Assembly (NCBI GenBank): GCA_938009115.1
Contig: CALLHZ010000109.1
Span: 1 to 46,927 of the forward strand
Length of the DNA: 46,927 nt
Direction: 5' to 3'
DNA from: an uncultured Clostridia bacterium
GTDB lineage: Bacteria > Bacillota > Clostridia > Peptostreptococcales > Anaerovoracaceae
The translations under genes were made by a program, and so were the position numbers. Of the stretch, positions 30,643 through 39,563 are shown piece by piece (positions within the stretch are counted from its first letter, which is position 1; the number at the start of each line of letters is the position of its first letter). The notes under the pieces are model-generated. The model had not been told where the DNA came from. It did no database searches and saw nothing but the letters and a program-made list of their open reading frames with translations.

Positions 30643-31925
30643 AAAACTGCGATATCCTGTTCGGCGAGCCTTCGGAAGGCCAGGTGATCCGCAACGGATA
30701 CTTGGGGATCGACGGCGCTGTGATCGAATCTATCGGGCAGGACAAGCCGGAAGGATCTTATGACGAGATCAAGGACATGAAAGGCTGTCTTCTGATGCCG
30801 GGTCTCATCAATTGCCATTGCCACGCGCCGATGGTTCTGCTGCGGGGGGTTGGCAGCGATCTGCCGCTCCAGGAATGGCTCTTTGACAGGATCATGCCCA
30901 TCGAGGCAATGCTGAAGGAAGAAGACATCATTGCTGGAACCCAGCTTGCCGTGATGGAAATGCTTGCCGGCGGCACCACATCGTTCACGGATATGTATGA
31001 TTATCCCGCCCAGACCGCGCAAGTGGTTGCGGAAACCGGTATTCGCGCCAACCTCTGTATGCCTCTGGTCTGTCAGGATCCGGAAATAAAAGGGGAGGAC
31101 TGCCAGCGCGTGGCTGATTCTTTGGCCTTTTTCAAGACCTTCAACGGAATGGCCGATGGCAGACTCCTGGTGGATTTCGGGATCCATTCCGAATATCTGA
31201 CTACGACAAAGACTGTCGAGTATTATTCAAGGCTGTGCAAACAGGAAGGCGGGCGGATCCATTTGCACCTTTCTGAAACGCTCCGGGAGCACACAGAATG
31301 CAAAGAACGGTACGGAAAAACACCGGCGGAATGGTTCCGCGATCTGGGGACGTTGGATTCACCGGTTCTGGCGGCTCACTGCGTTCATTGTGAGGATTCG
31401 GATCTGGACATCTTTGCTGAAAAGGGAACAAGTCTGATCCATAATCCTTCCAGCAACATGAAGCTGGGCAGCGGCTTCGCGCCTGTTGCCAAAGCTCTGA
31501 AAAAGGGCGTAAACGTGGTGCTGGGCACCGACGGTGCAGCCAGCAACAACAACTTGAACATGATGGAAGAGATGCACCTTGCCGCTGTGATCCACAACGG
31601 CTATCAACGCGATGCCACGATCATGACGCCGGGAGAAGTGATCCACATGGCCACATCTGCCGGGGCCAGGGCCCAGGGCAGAGAAAATTCGGGCTCCTTG
31701 AAGGTGGGCATGAGCGCTGATATCGTGGCTGTAAGCTTTGATGCGCCCCACATGTTTCCGGCGTTGGAAACACTTCCGATGCTTACTTACTCCGCTCAGG
31801 CAAGCGATATTCGAATGACGATGGTTGACGGTAAAGTATTATTTGAAAACGGAACTTATTTAACGCTGGACGCCGAGCGCGTCATGTACAATGTCCGCAG
31901 ATCGGTGCAGCGCCTCCTGGGATGA
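30627..31925 (+). CDS. mtaD: 5-methylthioadenosine/S-adenosylhomocysteine deaminase-type amidohydrolase
   Basis: This 432-residue protein starts at GTG 30627 with AGGAGG 6 bases upstream. All catalytic motifs of MtaD-type deaminases are present: GLINCHCHAPM (HxH), HLHLSET (metal His and catalytic Glu), LAAHCVH, HNPSSNMKL and GTDGAASNNN (metal Asp). It would deaminate 5'-methylthioadenosine, S-adenosylhomocysteine, adenosine or 5'-deoxyadenosine to the inosine analogue. The product fits the preceding phosphorylase and the following isomerase, with ATGA overlap to the latter. The exact nucleoside preference is an inference from context. Confidence 0.92.
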   Translation: MRKLLKNCDILFGEPSEGQVIRNGYLGIDGAVIESIGQDKPEGSYDEIKDMKGCLLMPGLINCHCHAPMVLLRGVGSDLPLQEWLFDRIMPIEAMLKEEDIIAGTQLAVMEMLAGGTTSFTDMYDYPAQTAQVVAETGIRANLCMPLVCQDPEIKGEDCQRVADSLAFFKTFNGMADGRLLVDFGIHSEYLTTTKTVEYYSRLCKQEGGRIHLHLSETLREHTECKERYGKTPAEWFRDLGTLDSPVLAAHCVHCEDSDLDIFAEKGTSLIHNPSSNMKLGSGFAPVAKALKKGVNVVLGTDGAASNNNLNMMEEMHLAAVIHNGYQRDATIMTPGEVIHMATSAGARAQGRENSGSLKVGMSADIVAVSFDAPHMFPALETLPMLTYSAQASDIRMTMVDGKVLFENGTYLTLDAERVMYNVRRSVQRLLG

Positions 31926-33010
31926 AGGAATATATGGAGAAGATGATGAAACGGGCGGATCAAGGGCTGGCATTCATGCTGCAATACGAAAACATTGCAT
32001 GGTATGAAGACGGTGTTGTTCGTATCCTTGACAGGCGGGTCTATCCGCGAAAAATCGAATTTGTGACCTGCCGAAGCCACGGGGACGTTGCCCAGGCGAT
32101 CACCGATATGGTAACGCAAAGCGCAGGTCCTTTCAGCGCCGCGGCCATGGGCATGGCCCTGGCGGCCTGGGAGTGCCGGCAACTGGACGCCGGCGGACAG
32201 ATGGCATATCTGTCCGCCGCGGCGCGGCGAATGGTGGAGGCAAGGCCTACGACCCGGCTTCGTATGCAGCAGATCACAGATCGCTGCATCGCAGCGGCCC
32301 AGGCTGCGATGCAGCGGGGCGAAAGGGTGGACGAAGCCCTCCGTTTGGAAGCACTGGCGATCAACAACAGACGATACAGCCGGGTCGCCAGAATCGCCTC
32401 TTATCTGACGGATATGTTTCCGGACCATGGAACCGTCATGACTCAGTGCTTCGGCGAAACCATCGTCGGCATGATGCTGCGGGAAAGCCGTGAGCGGGGA
32501 AAGGATCTGAGGATATTCTGTCCGGAGACCCGACCCTATTTCCAGGGCGCAAGATTGACCGCAACGGTGGTCCGGGATATGGGCTTCGACGTAACGGTAA
32601 TCACGGACAATATGCCGGCATATGTCATGAAAAAGGAGAAGGTGGACGTCTTCACCTCGGCTGCGGATGCGATCTGCGGCGACGGCCACGTGGTCAATAA
32701 GATCGGCACTTACCAAATCGCCATTGCCGCTCATTATCACGGCGTTCCGTACTTTGTGACCGGGGCGCCGGATGTTGGGCATCCTTCGGTGGACACGATC
32801 CATATCGAAATGCGGGATCCGGCGTTTGTTCTGCAGGCGATGGGTGTCCCAACGGCTGCAGATGGCGTAAAAGGGTATTATCCCAGCTTTGATATCACGC
32901 CGCCACATTTGATCAGCGGCGTGGTAACAGACCTCGGCATATTTGCCCCGCTGGACTTGGCCCGTTATTTCAAAACCGGCGGCGACTCATCCGCTGAGCT
33001 GGTCGTATAA
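31922..33010 (+). CDS. MtnA-like sugar-1-phosphate isomerase (eIF2B family)
   Basis: This 362-residue protein of the eIF2B/MtnA family has the catalytic Cys in MTQCFGE (compare THCNAG of MtnA). It also has ETRPYFQGARLTA for phosphate and sugar binding, ITDNMPAYVM, and the catalytic Asp in SAADAICGDGHVVNKIGTY. It would convert 5-methylthioribose-1-phosphate, or 5-deoxyribose-1-phosphate, to the ribulose-1-phosphate. The unusual loop after the Cys suggests a paralogue of MtnA such as the 5-deoxyribose isomerase branch. It is the last gene of the three-step operon, and only 2 bases separate it from the convergent M20 gene. Confidence 0.88.
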   Translation: MKEYMEKMMKRADQGLAFMLQYENIAWYEDGVVRILDRRVYPRKIEFVTCRSHGDVAQAITDMVTQSAGPFSAAAMGMALAAWECRQLDAGGQMAYLSAAARRMVEARPTTRLRMQQITDRCIAAAQAAMQRGERVDEALRLEALAINNRRYSRVARIASYLTDMFPDHGTVMTQCFGETIVGMMLRESRERGKDLRIFCPETRPYFQGARLTATVVRDMGFDVTVITDNMPAYVMKKEKVDVFTSAADAICGDGHVVNKIGTYQIAIAAHYHGVPYFVTGAPDVGHPSVDTIHIEMRDPAFVLQAMGVPTAADGVKGYYPSFDITPPHLISGVVTDLGIFAPLDLARYFKTGGDSSAELVV

Positions 33011-33012
33011 AA

Positions 33013-34182
33013 TCAGACTTCAAATCCGTCGATTCGGGCGATCACCGATGCAAATAGTTTTGTGCGGTCAAAAAGCGTATGGATCCTTGCGAACTCTTTC
33101 CTGTCATGGGAAAAATCACCTACGATCCCGCAAGAACACAAGACAGGGATGCCTTCAACGGCCATATTACCAGAATCGGCCGCGCCGCCGCGAAAACATT
33201 TTCCATAGGCAGGCTGCCCCAGTTCTTCTGCGATGGCATTGACGAAAGCGTGGAGTTTGCGGATCGCTTCATTTTCCAGATATCCTTCGTACTTCGCCGC
33301 ATAGCATTCATAGCTTGTCTTTGTACCGGGGATGTATGCCTTTCTGCAGATCTCATCCACAGAGCGGTAGATCCGTTCTTTTTCTTTAGCGGAAGATACT
33401 CTTGCATCCAGTGTTACTTCGCAGGAGGATGGGATGGCGCTGGGATGGTCCCCGCCGCGGATCACCGTGACAGCTACTGTGGTCCCCTGTTCGATATCAG
33501 TCAATTTGACGATCTCCAACGCCTTTTGCATCGCTTCCTCTGCTGCATTTTTCGCAGTGTGGAAATCATTTCCGGCATGACCGCCTTCTCCTTGGATTTT
33601 TAAATGAAAAATGTGACATGATTTTCGGGCTACAGTGAAGACACCCTCCACACCTGTTTCCATGTTAAAGGCGGCAAGGGCGCCCCGACTTTCTTGGGTA
33701 TAGAGGAGATTTGTGTCCGTGCCGATGTGATCGCCTTCTTCGTCGCCGGCAAACAGGATCTTGAGAGGTGTCCGGTCGTAGCCCAGGACGTTCAACGCTT
33801 TCACGATATACAGCGCTTCGATGACGCCGCCTTTCATATCATTGACGCCGGGACCGTATACAAGGTCATCCTCCAAACGCCAAAGGTCCTCACCAAAACT
33901 GCCCTGCCTGTGTACGGTGTCGATGTGCCCGGATAATATGACCGGCGGGGCAGGACGGTCCATACCCAGCGTACCGATGAGCAGTCCCGCCCGCTCGCCC
34001 GTGGTCCCTTCGATGTGACATTCAAAGCCTTCGGCTTCGAATTCCTTCTGCACCCATGCCATGGCCGACAAGACATTGTCCTTTTCTTCGAAATGGCTTT
34101 CCAGGCGGACCAGCTGCTCAAACTTCTCCAGCATCTCATTTTTGCGAGACTCTACAAAGCTATTGATCATGTTCATTGCCAT
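33013..34182 (-). CDS. M20-family metallopeptidase (glutamate carboxypeptidase-like)
   Basis: This 389-residue protein carries the M20 metal and catalytic motifs: LSGHIDTVH, GPGVNDMKGG, FAGDEEGDHIG and METGVEG. A dimerisation domain is marked by GGHAGNDF, and the last ligand region is SHDRKEF. The architecture is that of the CPG2/ArgE/DapE clan. It would remove an acyl or C-terminal residue from a small amide in the cytoplasm; the substrate is not evident. The ATG at 34182 has GGGAGG upstream. Confidence 0.9.
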   Translation of the reverse strand: MAMNMINSFVESRKNEMLEKFEQLVRLESHFEEKDNVLSAMAWVQKEFEAEGFECHIEGTTGERAGLLIGTLGMDRPAPPVILSGHIDTVHRQGSFGEDLWRLEDDLVYGPGVNDMKGGVIEALYIVKALNVLGYDRTPLKILFAGDEEGDHIGTDTNLLYTQESRGALAAFNMETGVEGVFTVARKSCHIFHLKIQGEGGHAGNDFHTAKNAAEEAMQKALEIVKLTDIEQGTTVAVTVIRGGDHPSAIPSSCEVTLDARVSSAKEKERIYRSVDEICRKAYIPGTKTSYECYAAKYEGYLENEAIRKLHAFVNAIAEELGQPAYGKCFRGGAADSGNMAVEGIPVLCSCGIVGDFSHDRKEFARIHTLFDRTKLFASVIARIDGFEV

Positions 34183-34226
34183 ATCAATCCTCCCGATCGA
34201 TTTATGTTATAGAAATATATGAATTT

Positions 34227-34254
34227 AGTATAGCACACCAGTAAAATCAGTCAA
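34227..34254 (-). promoter_or_regulatory. Promoter of the M20 peptidase gene
   Basis: Minus-strand TTGACT (34249-34254) and TATACT (34227-34232) are separated by 16 bases. It is back-to-back with the carboxyltransferase promoter. Confidence 0.75.
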
Positions 34255-34261
34255 AAAGGGT

Positions 34262-34290
34262 TTGAATGATACAGAAATATCAAGTATAAT
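34262..34290 (+). promoter_or_regulatory. Promoter of the carboxyltransferase operon
   Basis: TTGAAT (34262-34267) and a perfect TATAAT (34285-34290) are separated by 17 bases. Confidence 0.78.
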
Positions 34291-34368
34291 TAAGCCCGAA
34301 TGTGATAATCCGATCCTGGTCAGGATCCTTTGGTTTTGGCCCGGCAGGATATGATGGAGGGAAGCAAT

Positions 34369-35745
34369 ATGGGCACATCCAAAACGGCCAGAGAACGGAT
34401 CGATTCTGTTCTGGATGCCGGCAGCTTTATGGAAATGGGGGAACGGATCCTCGCACGAAATACCGACTTTAACGAAGGCGGTAATAAAGTGTATTCGGAC
34501 GGCGTGATCACCGGTTATGGAACGGTTGACGGCCGTCCTGTTTATATTTACAGCCAGGATCCCCATGTACTCGGCGGTTCCATGGCCGAGATGCATGCCG
34601 GAAAGATATTGCGGCTATATGACATGGCTCTGAAATGCGGGGCGCCGATCATTGCTCTTATGGACAGCGCCGGTCTCCGCCTCAACGAAGGAGTCGATGC
34701 GTTGGATTCATATGGCAAGCTGTATATGGCGCAAACGAAGGCCAAAGGGCGGATCCCGCAGGTGGCAGGGATCTTCGGCAGTTGCGGCGGCGGCGGGGCT
34801 CTCTCAGCGGCGCTGTGCGATTTTGTTTTTATGGAGGATCAGTCAAACCTGTTTATCAGTCCTCCGGCAACAAGAACCACCGACGCGAGTCGATGCGACA
34901 TGGCGGCAGTCCTGTCTGACTATCCTGCAGCGCGCCGTTTGATCGGAGGAGGCGGAACGGAGGAGGATGTTTGCCTTCAGATCCGAGGCCTGATCACTTA
35001 TCTCCCGCTGAGCAGTGAGGATCCTGTTCCTCAAGCAGAGGAGGCCGTTAATCTGAACCGTCCTGCAGGTGCCCTTCAAGGAGGCAGCACTGATCCGCGC
35101 CTTGTGATTTCCGCGATTGCTGATCCGGATTCTGTGTTGGAACTTTTCAGAAATGATTGCGGAGACGCCGTATTTTGCTTTGCCCGGTTCAACGGGAAAA
35201 CGGTGGGTGTGACAGGGAATGCAGGCGATAGATATCTGACGGCTGAAGCCTGCGACGCTATGGCCGATTTTGTTGATTTCTGCAGCGCGTTCGGCATTCC
35301 TGTTCTATCTCTTACCGACTGCCCCGGCTTTTCTGCCGATGGTTGTCAGGAAATCAAATTGCCGGCTGCCGCGGCCTATCTGGTGAGCGTATGGGCCTCT
35401 GCGGAGATCCCCAGGATCAACCTCATCACGGGAAAGGCTTTTGGCAGCGCCTATGCTGTCATGAACAGCAAGGGTCTGGGAGCGGATTTCGTCTTTGCCT
35501 GGGATACAGCCCAAATCCAGGTGATGCCCGGCGAGGATGCCGTTCGCATTTTGTATGCCCAGGAACTTTCTCGGACAGAAGATAAATTGTCATTTCTGGC
35601 GGAAAAGGCCGCAGCGTACGAAAAGAAGTCCGGTACCCCGGCTTTCCTTGCCAGAGGTTGCGTCGACAAGGTGATCGCGCCGGCGGATACCAGAAAATAT
35701 GTGATCGGCGCGCTGGAAATGCTTTCCGATAAGCGCACCTGTTAA
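34369..35745 (+). CDS. Acyl-CoA-type biotin-dependent carboxyltransferase (12S/MmdA-like)
   Basis: This 458-residue protein has two crotonase-fold halves. The N-half has YIYSQDPHVLGGSM, MDSAGLRLNEGV and FGSCGGGGALS; the C-half has GVTGNAG, LSLTDCPGF, GKAFGSAYAVMNSKGLGADFVFAW and a terminal VDKVIAP. This is the carboxyltransferase fold of methylmalonyl-CoA decarboxylase alpha, propionyl-CoA carboxylase beta and the transcarboxylase 12S subunit. It is about 50 residues shorter than most. It would move CO2 between an acyl-CoA and carrier biotin. ATG 34369 (GGAGGG upstream) is preferred over the in-frame ATG at 34330. It leads an operon with OadG, biotin carrier, OadB and a 5S-like subunit. Confidence 0.9.
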   Translation: MGTSKTARERIDSVLDAGSFMEMGERILARNTDFNEGGNKVYSDGVITGYGTVDGRPVYIYSQDPHVLGGSMAEMHAGKILRLYDMALKCGAPIIALMDSAGLRLNEGVDALDSYGKLYMAQTKAKGRIPQVAGIFGSCGGGGALSAALCDFVFMEDQSNLFISPPATRTTDASRCDMAAVLSDYPAARRLIGGGGTEEDVCLQIRGLITYLPLSSEDPVPQAEEAVNLNRPAGALQGGSTDPRLVISAIADPDSVLELFRNDCGDAVFCFARFNGKTVGVTGNAGDRYLTAEACDAMADFVDFCSAFGIPVLSLTDCPGFSADGCQEIKLPAAAAYLVSVWASAEIPRINLITGKAFGSAYAVMNSKGLGADFVFAWDTAQIQVMPGEDAVRILYAQELSRTEDKLSFLAEKAAAYEKKSGTPAFLARGCVDKVIAPADTRKYVIGALEMLSDKRTC

Positions 35746-35758
35746 AGGAGTAGGAAGG

Positions 35759-36055
35759 ATGACACTGACAGAGATTTTTACTAAGGCGATCATGAACACG
35801 ATCATGGGAATGGGCGTGGTCTTTTCCGTTCTTATCTTCATATCTTTTATCATATCCTTGTTCAAATATCTTCCCGGTCTGCTCGAAAACAGAAAAAAGG
35901 CGGCATTGCCGGAGATGCCGATTGAATCTCCACAGGAGATCTCCTCCGGCGATCCTGTGCTGGCAGCGGTGATCACCGCTGCGATCCATGCTTTTCTTGG
36001 AGAAGAAGCCATCGAGACCGATTCCTATATAGTCCGCTCGATCCGGCGCATCTGA
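35759..36055 (+). CDS. OadG/MmdD-family decarboxylase gamma/delta subunit
   Basis: This 98-residue protein has one N-terminal membrane helix (MGMGVVFSVLIFISFIISLF), a short linker and a C-terminal segment (VLAAVITAAIHAFLGEE) typical of OadG-type subunits. These hold the carboxyltransferase and biotin carrier to the membrane sodium pump. AAAGGAG precedes the ATG. The gene sits 13 bases after the carboxyltransferase gene. Confidence 0.88.
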   Translation: MTLTEIFTKAIMNTIMGMGVVFSVLIFISFIISLFKYLPGLLENRKKAALPEMPIESPQEISSGDPVLAAVITAAIHAFLGEEAIETDSYIVRSIRRI

Positions 36056-36101
36056 TTCTTTCAGCATAACGATTCATTTATTGATATTAAAGGAGACAGT
36101 G

Positions 36102-36455
36102 ATGGAAACATATTCGGTAACGGTCAACGGTATCACCTACGAAGTGCAGGTGGAAAAAAAGAGCAGCGCTTCTGCACCCGCTCCCCGGACCAGCGCAGCG
36201 CCAGCTCCGCAAGAGGTCAAGAAGCCGGCTTCTGCGGCGCAAGGTGAGAAGATCACCGCTGGCGCAGCCGGAAAGGTATGGAAGATCGTGGCGGCGGAAG
36301 GAAAAGCTGTCAAGGCCGGCGATACGGTCGTGATCTTGGAGGCCATGAAAATGGAGATCCCCGTCGTCGCTCCGCGAAACGGCGTGATCGGCCAGATCGT
36401 TATCTCCGAGGGAAGCCCCGTGGAAGCCGGGGATCTGCTGGCAACCATTATTTAA
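36102..36455 (+). CDS. Biotin carboxyl carrier protein
   Basis: This 117-residue protein has a flexible Ala/Pro-rich linker (about residues 21-48) and a C-terminal biotinyl domain with EAMKMEI, biotinylated at Lys83. It accepts CO2 on biotin from one carboxyltransferase and delivers it to OadB or to the second carboxyltransferase. ATG 36102 is chosen for its AAAGGAG; an in-frame ATG lies 21 bases upstream without one. It is the only biotin carrier in the operon, so both carboxyltransferases must share it. Confidence 0.95.
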   Translation: METYSVTVNGITYEVQVEKKSSASAPAPRTSAAPAPQEVKKPASAAQGEKITAGAAGKVWKIVAAEGKAVKAGDTVVILEAMKMEIPVVAPRNGVIGQIVISEGSPVEAGDLLATII

Positions 36456-36497
36456 AATGCACGCAGCCCATGCACACCGTAAAAACGGAGGACAATC

Positions 36498-37625
36498 GTG
36501 AGTTATATCAGTGAGACGCTGGGCAATTTGCTGCAGCAGACTGCTTTTCTCAATTTGAGCATCGGAAATTTGGCCATGGTGGCTGTAGCCTGTGGATTTT
36601 TGTATTTGGCCATTGCAAGAGGGTATGAGCCGTTGCTCCTCTTGCCGATTGCTTTCGGTATGCTTCTGGTCAATATTTATCCGCCGATCATGGAGGAGGG
36701 AGGTTTGCTCCATTACTTCTATCTGTTGGACGAATGGGCGATCCTGCCTTCCTTGATCTTCATGGGCGTCGGCGCGCTGACGGACTTCGGACCTCTCATC
36801 GCGAACCCCAAGAGCTTTCTTCTGGGGGCTGCCGCACAATTCGGCATTTACGCCGCATATATGGGGGCTATGTTGTTAGGTTTTGATGACAAGGCCGCGG
36901 CTGCGATCTCCATTATCGGCGGCGCCGACGGACCTACCTCGATCTTTTTGGCCAGCAAGCTGGGTCAGGGCGCGCTGATGGGGCCCATTGCCGTGGCCGC
37001 GTATTCATATATGGCTCTCGTGCCGATCATCCAGCCGCCGATCATGAAAGCCCTGACGACAAAAGAAGAGCGAATGATCAAAATGGATCAGCTTCGTCAT
37101 GTGAGCAAGCTGGAAAGGATCTGTTTTCCCATTGTTGTTACCATCGTCGTATGCTCCATTTTGCCATCCACGACGCCGCTCGTGGGCATGCTTATGCTGG
37201 GGAATCTGTTCCGGGAAAGCGGCGTTGTCCGCCAGTTGACCGAGACTGCATCCAATGCGCTGATGTATATCGTGGTCATCCTGCTGGGGACTTCCGTAGG
37301 CGCCACGACTTCGGCAGAGGCCTTCCTGAATGCCTCCACTTTGAAAATCGTGGCGTTAGGACTGATTGCTTTTGCTTTCGGCACTGCGGCGGGCGTCATA
37401 TTTGGAAAGATCATGTGCAAGGCCAGCGGGGGAAAAGTCAACCCGCTTATCGGTTCGGCCGGGGTGTCGGCTGTTCCCATGGCTGCCCGCGTATCACAAA
37501 AAGTCGGAGCCGAAGCGGATCCCACCAATTTCCTGCTTATGCATGCCATGGGTCCCAATGTGGCAGGCGTCATCGGTACGGCTGTGGCCGCCGGGACCTT
37601 TATGGCAATATTCGGCGTACGGTAG
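36498..37625 (+). CDS. Sodium-pumping decarboxylase beta subunit (OadB/MmdB/GcdB)
   Basis: This 375-residue membrane protein starts at GTG 36498. Its conserved IIGGADGPTSIFLASKL segment contains the Asp used for sodium and proton handling, and AGVSAVPMAARVSQ and LLMHAMGPNVAGVIGTA are family hallmarks. It decarboxylates carboxybiotin and couples this to export of sodium. Length matches the family. It follows the biotin carrier and precedes the 5S-like subunit. Confidence 0.96.
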   Translation: MSYISETLGNLLQQTAFLNLSIGNLAMVAVACGFLYLAIARGYEPLLLLPIAFGMLLVNIYPPIMEEGGLLHYFYLLDEWAILPSLIFMGVGALTDFGPLIANPKSFLLGAAAQFGIYAAYMGAMLLGFDDKAAAAISIIGGADGPTSIFLASKLGQGALMGPIAVAAYSYMALVPIIQPPIMKALTTKEERMIKMDQLRHVSKLERICFPIVVTIVVCSILPSTTPLVGMLMLGNLFRESGVVRQLTETASNALMYIVVILLGTSVGATTSAEAFLNASTLKIVALGLIAFAFGTAAGVIFGKIMCKASGGKVNPLIGSAGVSAVPMAARVSQKVGAEADPTNFLLMHAMGPNVAGVIGTAVAAGTFMAIFGVR

Positions 37626-37647
37626 TAAATGTTAAGAGGAGAGTAGC

Positions 37648-39060
37648 ATGGACCAAATCGATAAAAAACCGGTCAAAATCACGGAGACCATATTGCGGGA
37701 TGCCCATCAATCCCTGATCGCCACCCGGATGAGCACCGAAGAAATGCTTCCGATCATGGAAAAAATGGATCAGGCAGGCTTTTATTCCGTGGAGTGCTGG
37801 GGCGGCGCAACGTTTGACGCTTCACTGCGTTTTCTGAAGGAGGATCCCTGGGAGCGGCTTCGCATGCTCAAGCGAGGCTTTCAAAAAACAAAGCTGCAAA
37901 TGTTGCTCCGGGGGCAAAATATTTTAGGCTATCGCCACTATGCTGATGACGTGGTGGAATATTTCGTGCAGAAATCCATTGCCAACGGGATCGACATCCT
38001 GCGTATTTTTGATGCATTCAACGACTTGCGAAATTTGAAGACCGCGGTTCGGGCCACAAAGAAAGAAGGGGCCCACGCTCAGATCGCGGTATCATATACG
38101 TTGGGCGACGCCTATACGTTGAATTATTGGAAAGATCTGATCTGCCGCATCAGCGACATGGGGGCCGATTCCATCTGCATCAAAGATATGGCCGGACTGC
38201 TGCTTCCTTATGCTGCCCAAGAGCTTGTGCATGCACTGAAGGATACCGTGGATCTGCCCATCGATGTCCACAGCCATTGCACCAGCGGCGTTGCGCCGAT
38301 CAGCTATCTGAAAGCCATCGAAGCCGGTTGCGATATGATCGATACCGCCATGTCGCCCTTTGCAATGGGAACCAGTCAGCCTGCCACGGAGATCATGGTG
38401 GAGACGCTGAAGGGGACCCCCTATGATACCGGGCTGGATCAAAAGCTGCTGGCTGAGATCGCCGATTATTTCAGACCGTTCCAGGAAAAAGCATTGGAAA
38501 CGGGACTTCTGAATCCGAAAATGATGGGTGTGGACATCAAGACTCTGTTGTATCAAGTGCCCGGCGGCATGCTGTCCAATCTGGTTTCACAGCTGGCTGA
38601 GCAGAATGCTTCAGATAAGTACTATGAAGTGCTTGCGGAGATCCCAAGGGTACGCAAGGAACTGGGCGAGCCGCCTCTTGTAACGCCTTCCTCCCAGATC
38701 GTCGGCACGCAGGCCCTGTTCAACGTGCTGACAGGGGAGCGTTATAAAATGGTCACCAAGGAAACCAAAGCAGTCCTCATGGGCGACTACGGGCAAACGG
38801 TGAAGCCTTTTGATCCCGACGTGCAGAAAAAGGTCATTGGCGACGCTATCCCAAAAACCCACCGGCCGGCTGACGATCTCGTGCCGGAACTGGATAAGTT
38901 GGAGAAAGAAATGACCGAGTGGAAGCAGCAGGACGAAGATGTGCTTTCCTATGCTTTGTTTCCACAGGTAGCACTGGATTTCTTTAAATACAGAAAAGCT
39001 CAGCAGGACGGGATCGATCTGTCCGTCGCTGACATGGAAAACGGCGCTTATCCGATATAA
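37648..39060 (+). CDS. Oxaloacetate/pyruvate carboxyltransferase subunit (PycB/OadA/5S-like), no biotin domain
   Basis: This 470-residue TIM-barrel carboxyltransferase has ETILRDAHQSLIATRM, ECWGGATFDASLRFL, IKDMAGLL and IDVHSHCTSG, the motifs of pyruvate carboxylase subunit B, OadA and the transcarboxylase 5S subunit. The C-terminal region contains the conserved carboxylase helical domain but no biotinyl domain, so it relies on the separate carrier. It would interconvert oxaloacetate and pyruvate with carboxybiotin. AGAGGAGAG lies before the ATG. Confidence 0.94.
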   Translation: MDQIDKKPVKITETILRDAHQSLIATRMSTEEMLPIMEKMDQAGFYSVECWGGATFDASLRFLKEDPWERLRMLKRGFQKTKLQMLLRGQNILGYRHYADDVVEYFVQKSIANGIDILRIFDAFNDLRNLKTAVRATKKEGAHAQIAVSYTLGDAYTLNYWKDLICRISDMGADSICIKDMAGLLLPYAAQELVHALKDTVDLPIDVHSHCTSGVAPISYLKAIEAGCDMIDTAMSPFAMGTSQPATEIMVETLKGTPYDTGLDQKLLAEIADYFRPFQEKALETGLLNPKMMGVDIKTLLYQVPGGMLSNLVSQLAEQNASDKYYEVLAEIPRVRKELGEPPLVTPSSQIVGTQALFNVLTGERYKMVTKETKAVLMGDYGQTVKPFDPDVQKKVIGDAIPKTHRPADDLVPELDKLEKEMTEWKQQDEDVLSYALFPQVALDFFKYRKAQQDGIDLSVADMENGAYPI

Positions 39061-39122
39061 TATTTGTACCGGATGTCTGCCTTCGGGAAAAGCGGCGCTT
39101 AAAACAGAATGGAGGTACTGAC

Positions 39123-39515
39123 ATGAAAAAAGAAATCATTCCAACCACGAAGGCCCCGGTCCCTGTCGGACCCTATTCCAACGTGGTCAAGTTCGGCAAT
39201 ATGCTGTTCATTTCCGGCATGGCTTCCGAAGATGCCGCCACCGGCGAGATCCTTCATGGGACAGTGACGGAGCAAACGGAAAATATCATGAAGAACATCA
39301 AAGCCATCCTGGAGGATGTAGGAAGCAGTATGAGCATGGTTCTCAAGTGCAGCATCCACATGACCCGCCCGGAATATTTTTCCGACATGAACCGGGTGTA
39401 TGCCTCGTATTTCAAAAAAGAGGATGGCTATCCTGCCAGAGTCACCACCTTCGGTTCGGAAATCTATGACGGGCTGGATGTGGAGATCGACGTGATCGCC
39501 GGTATTGACGATTAG
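39123..39515 (+). CDS. ridA: RidA-family deaminase
   Basis: This 130-residue protein has the RidA/YjgF trimer motifs GPYSNVVKFGNMLFISGM, QTENIMKNIKAILEDVGS, VLKCSIHM and a PARVTTFGSEIYDG segment in place of the usual PARxxxxV strand. RidA hydrolyses reactive enamine/imine intermediates such as 2-aminoacrylate. The conserved substrate-binding Arg is present in PARVT. ATG 39123 has ATGGAGG upstream. It is the last gene of the operon before a strong terminator. Confidence 0.9.
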   Translation: MKKEIIPTTKAPVPVGPYSNVVKFGNMLFISGMASEDAATGEILHGTVTEQTENIMKNIKAILEDVGSSMSMVLKCSIHMTRPEYFSDMNRVYASYFKKEDGYPARVTTFGSEIYDGLDVEIDVIAGIDD

Positions 39516-39525
39516 AGACATCAAT

Positions 39526-39555
39526 AAAAAATCCCGGGGTTCCCCCGGGATTTTT
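39526..39555. terminator. Bidirectional terminator
   Basis: AAAAAATCCCGGGG and CCCCGGGATTTTT form a strong stem with a 3-base loop. It separates RidA (plus) from NfnB (minus). Confidence 0.92.
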
Positions 39556-39563
39556 GCTTGCTG

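Noticed and set aside
34369..39060. Plain oxaloacetate decarboxylase operon
   Set aside because: The extra acyl-CoA-type carboxyltransferase at the operon head does not fit a simple oxaloacetate decarboxylase.
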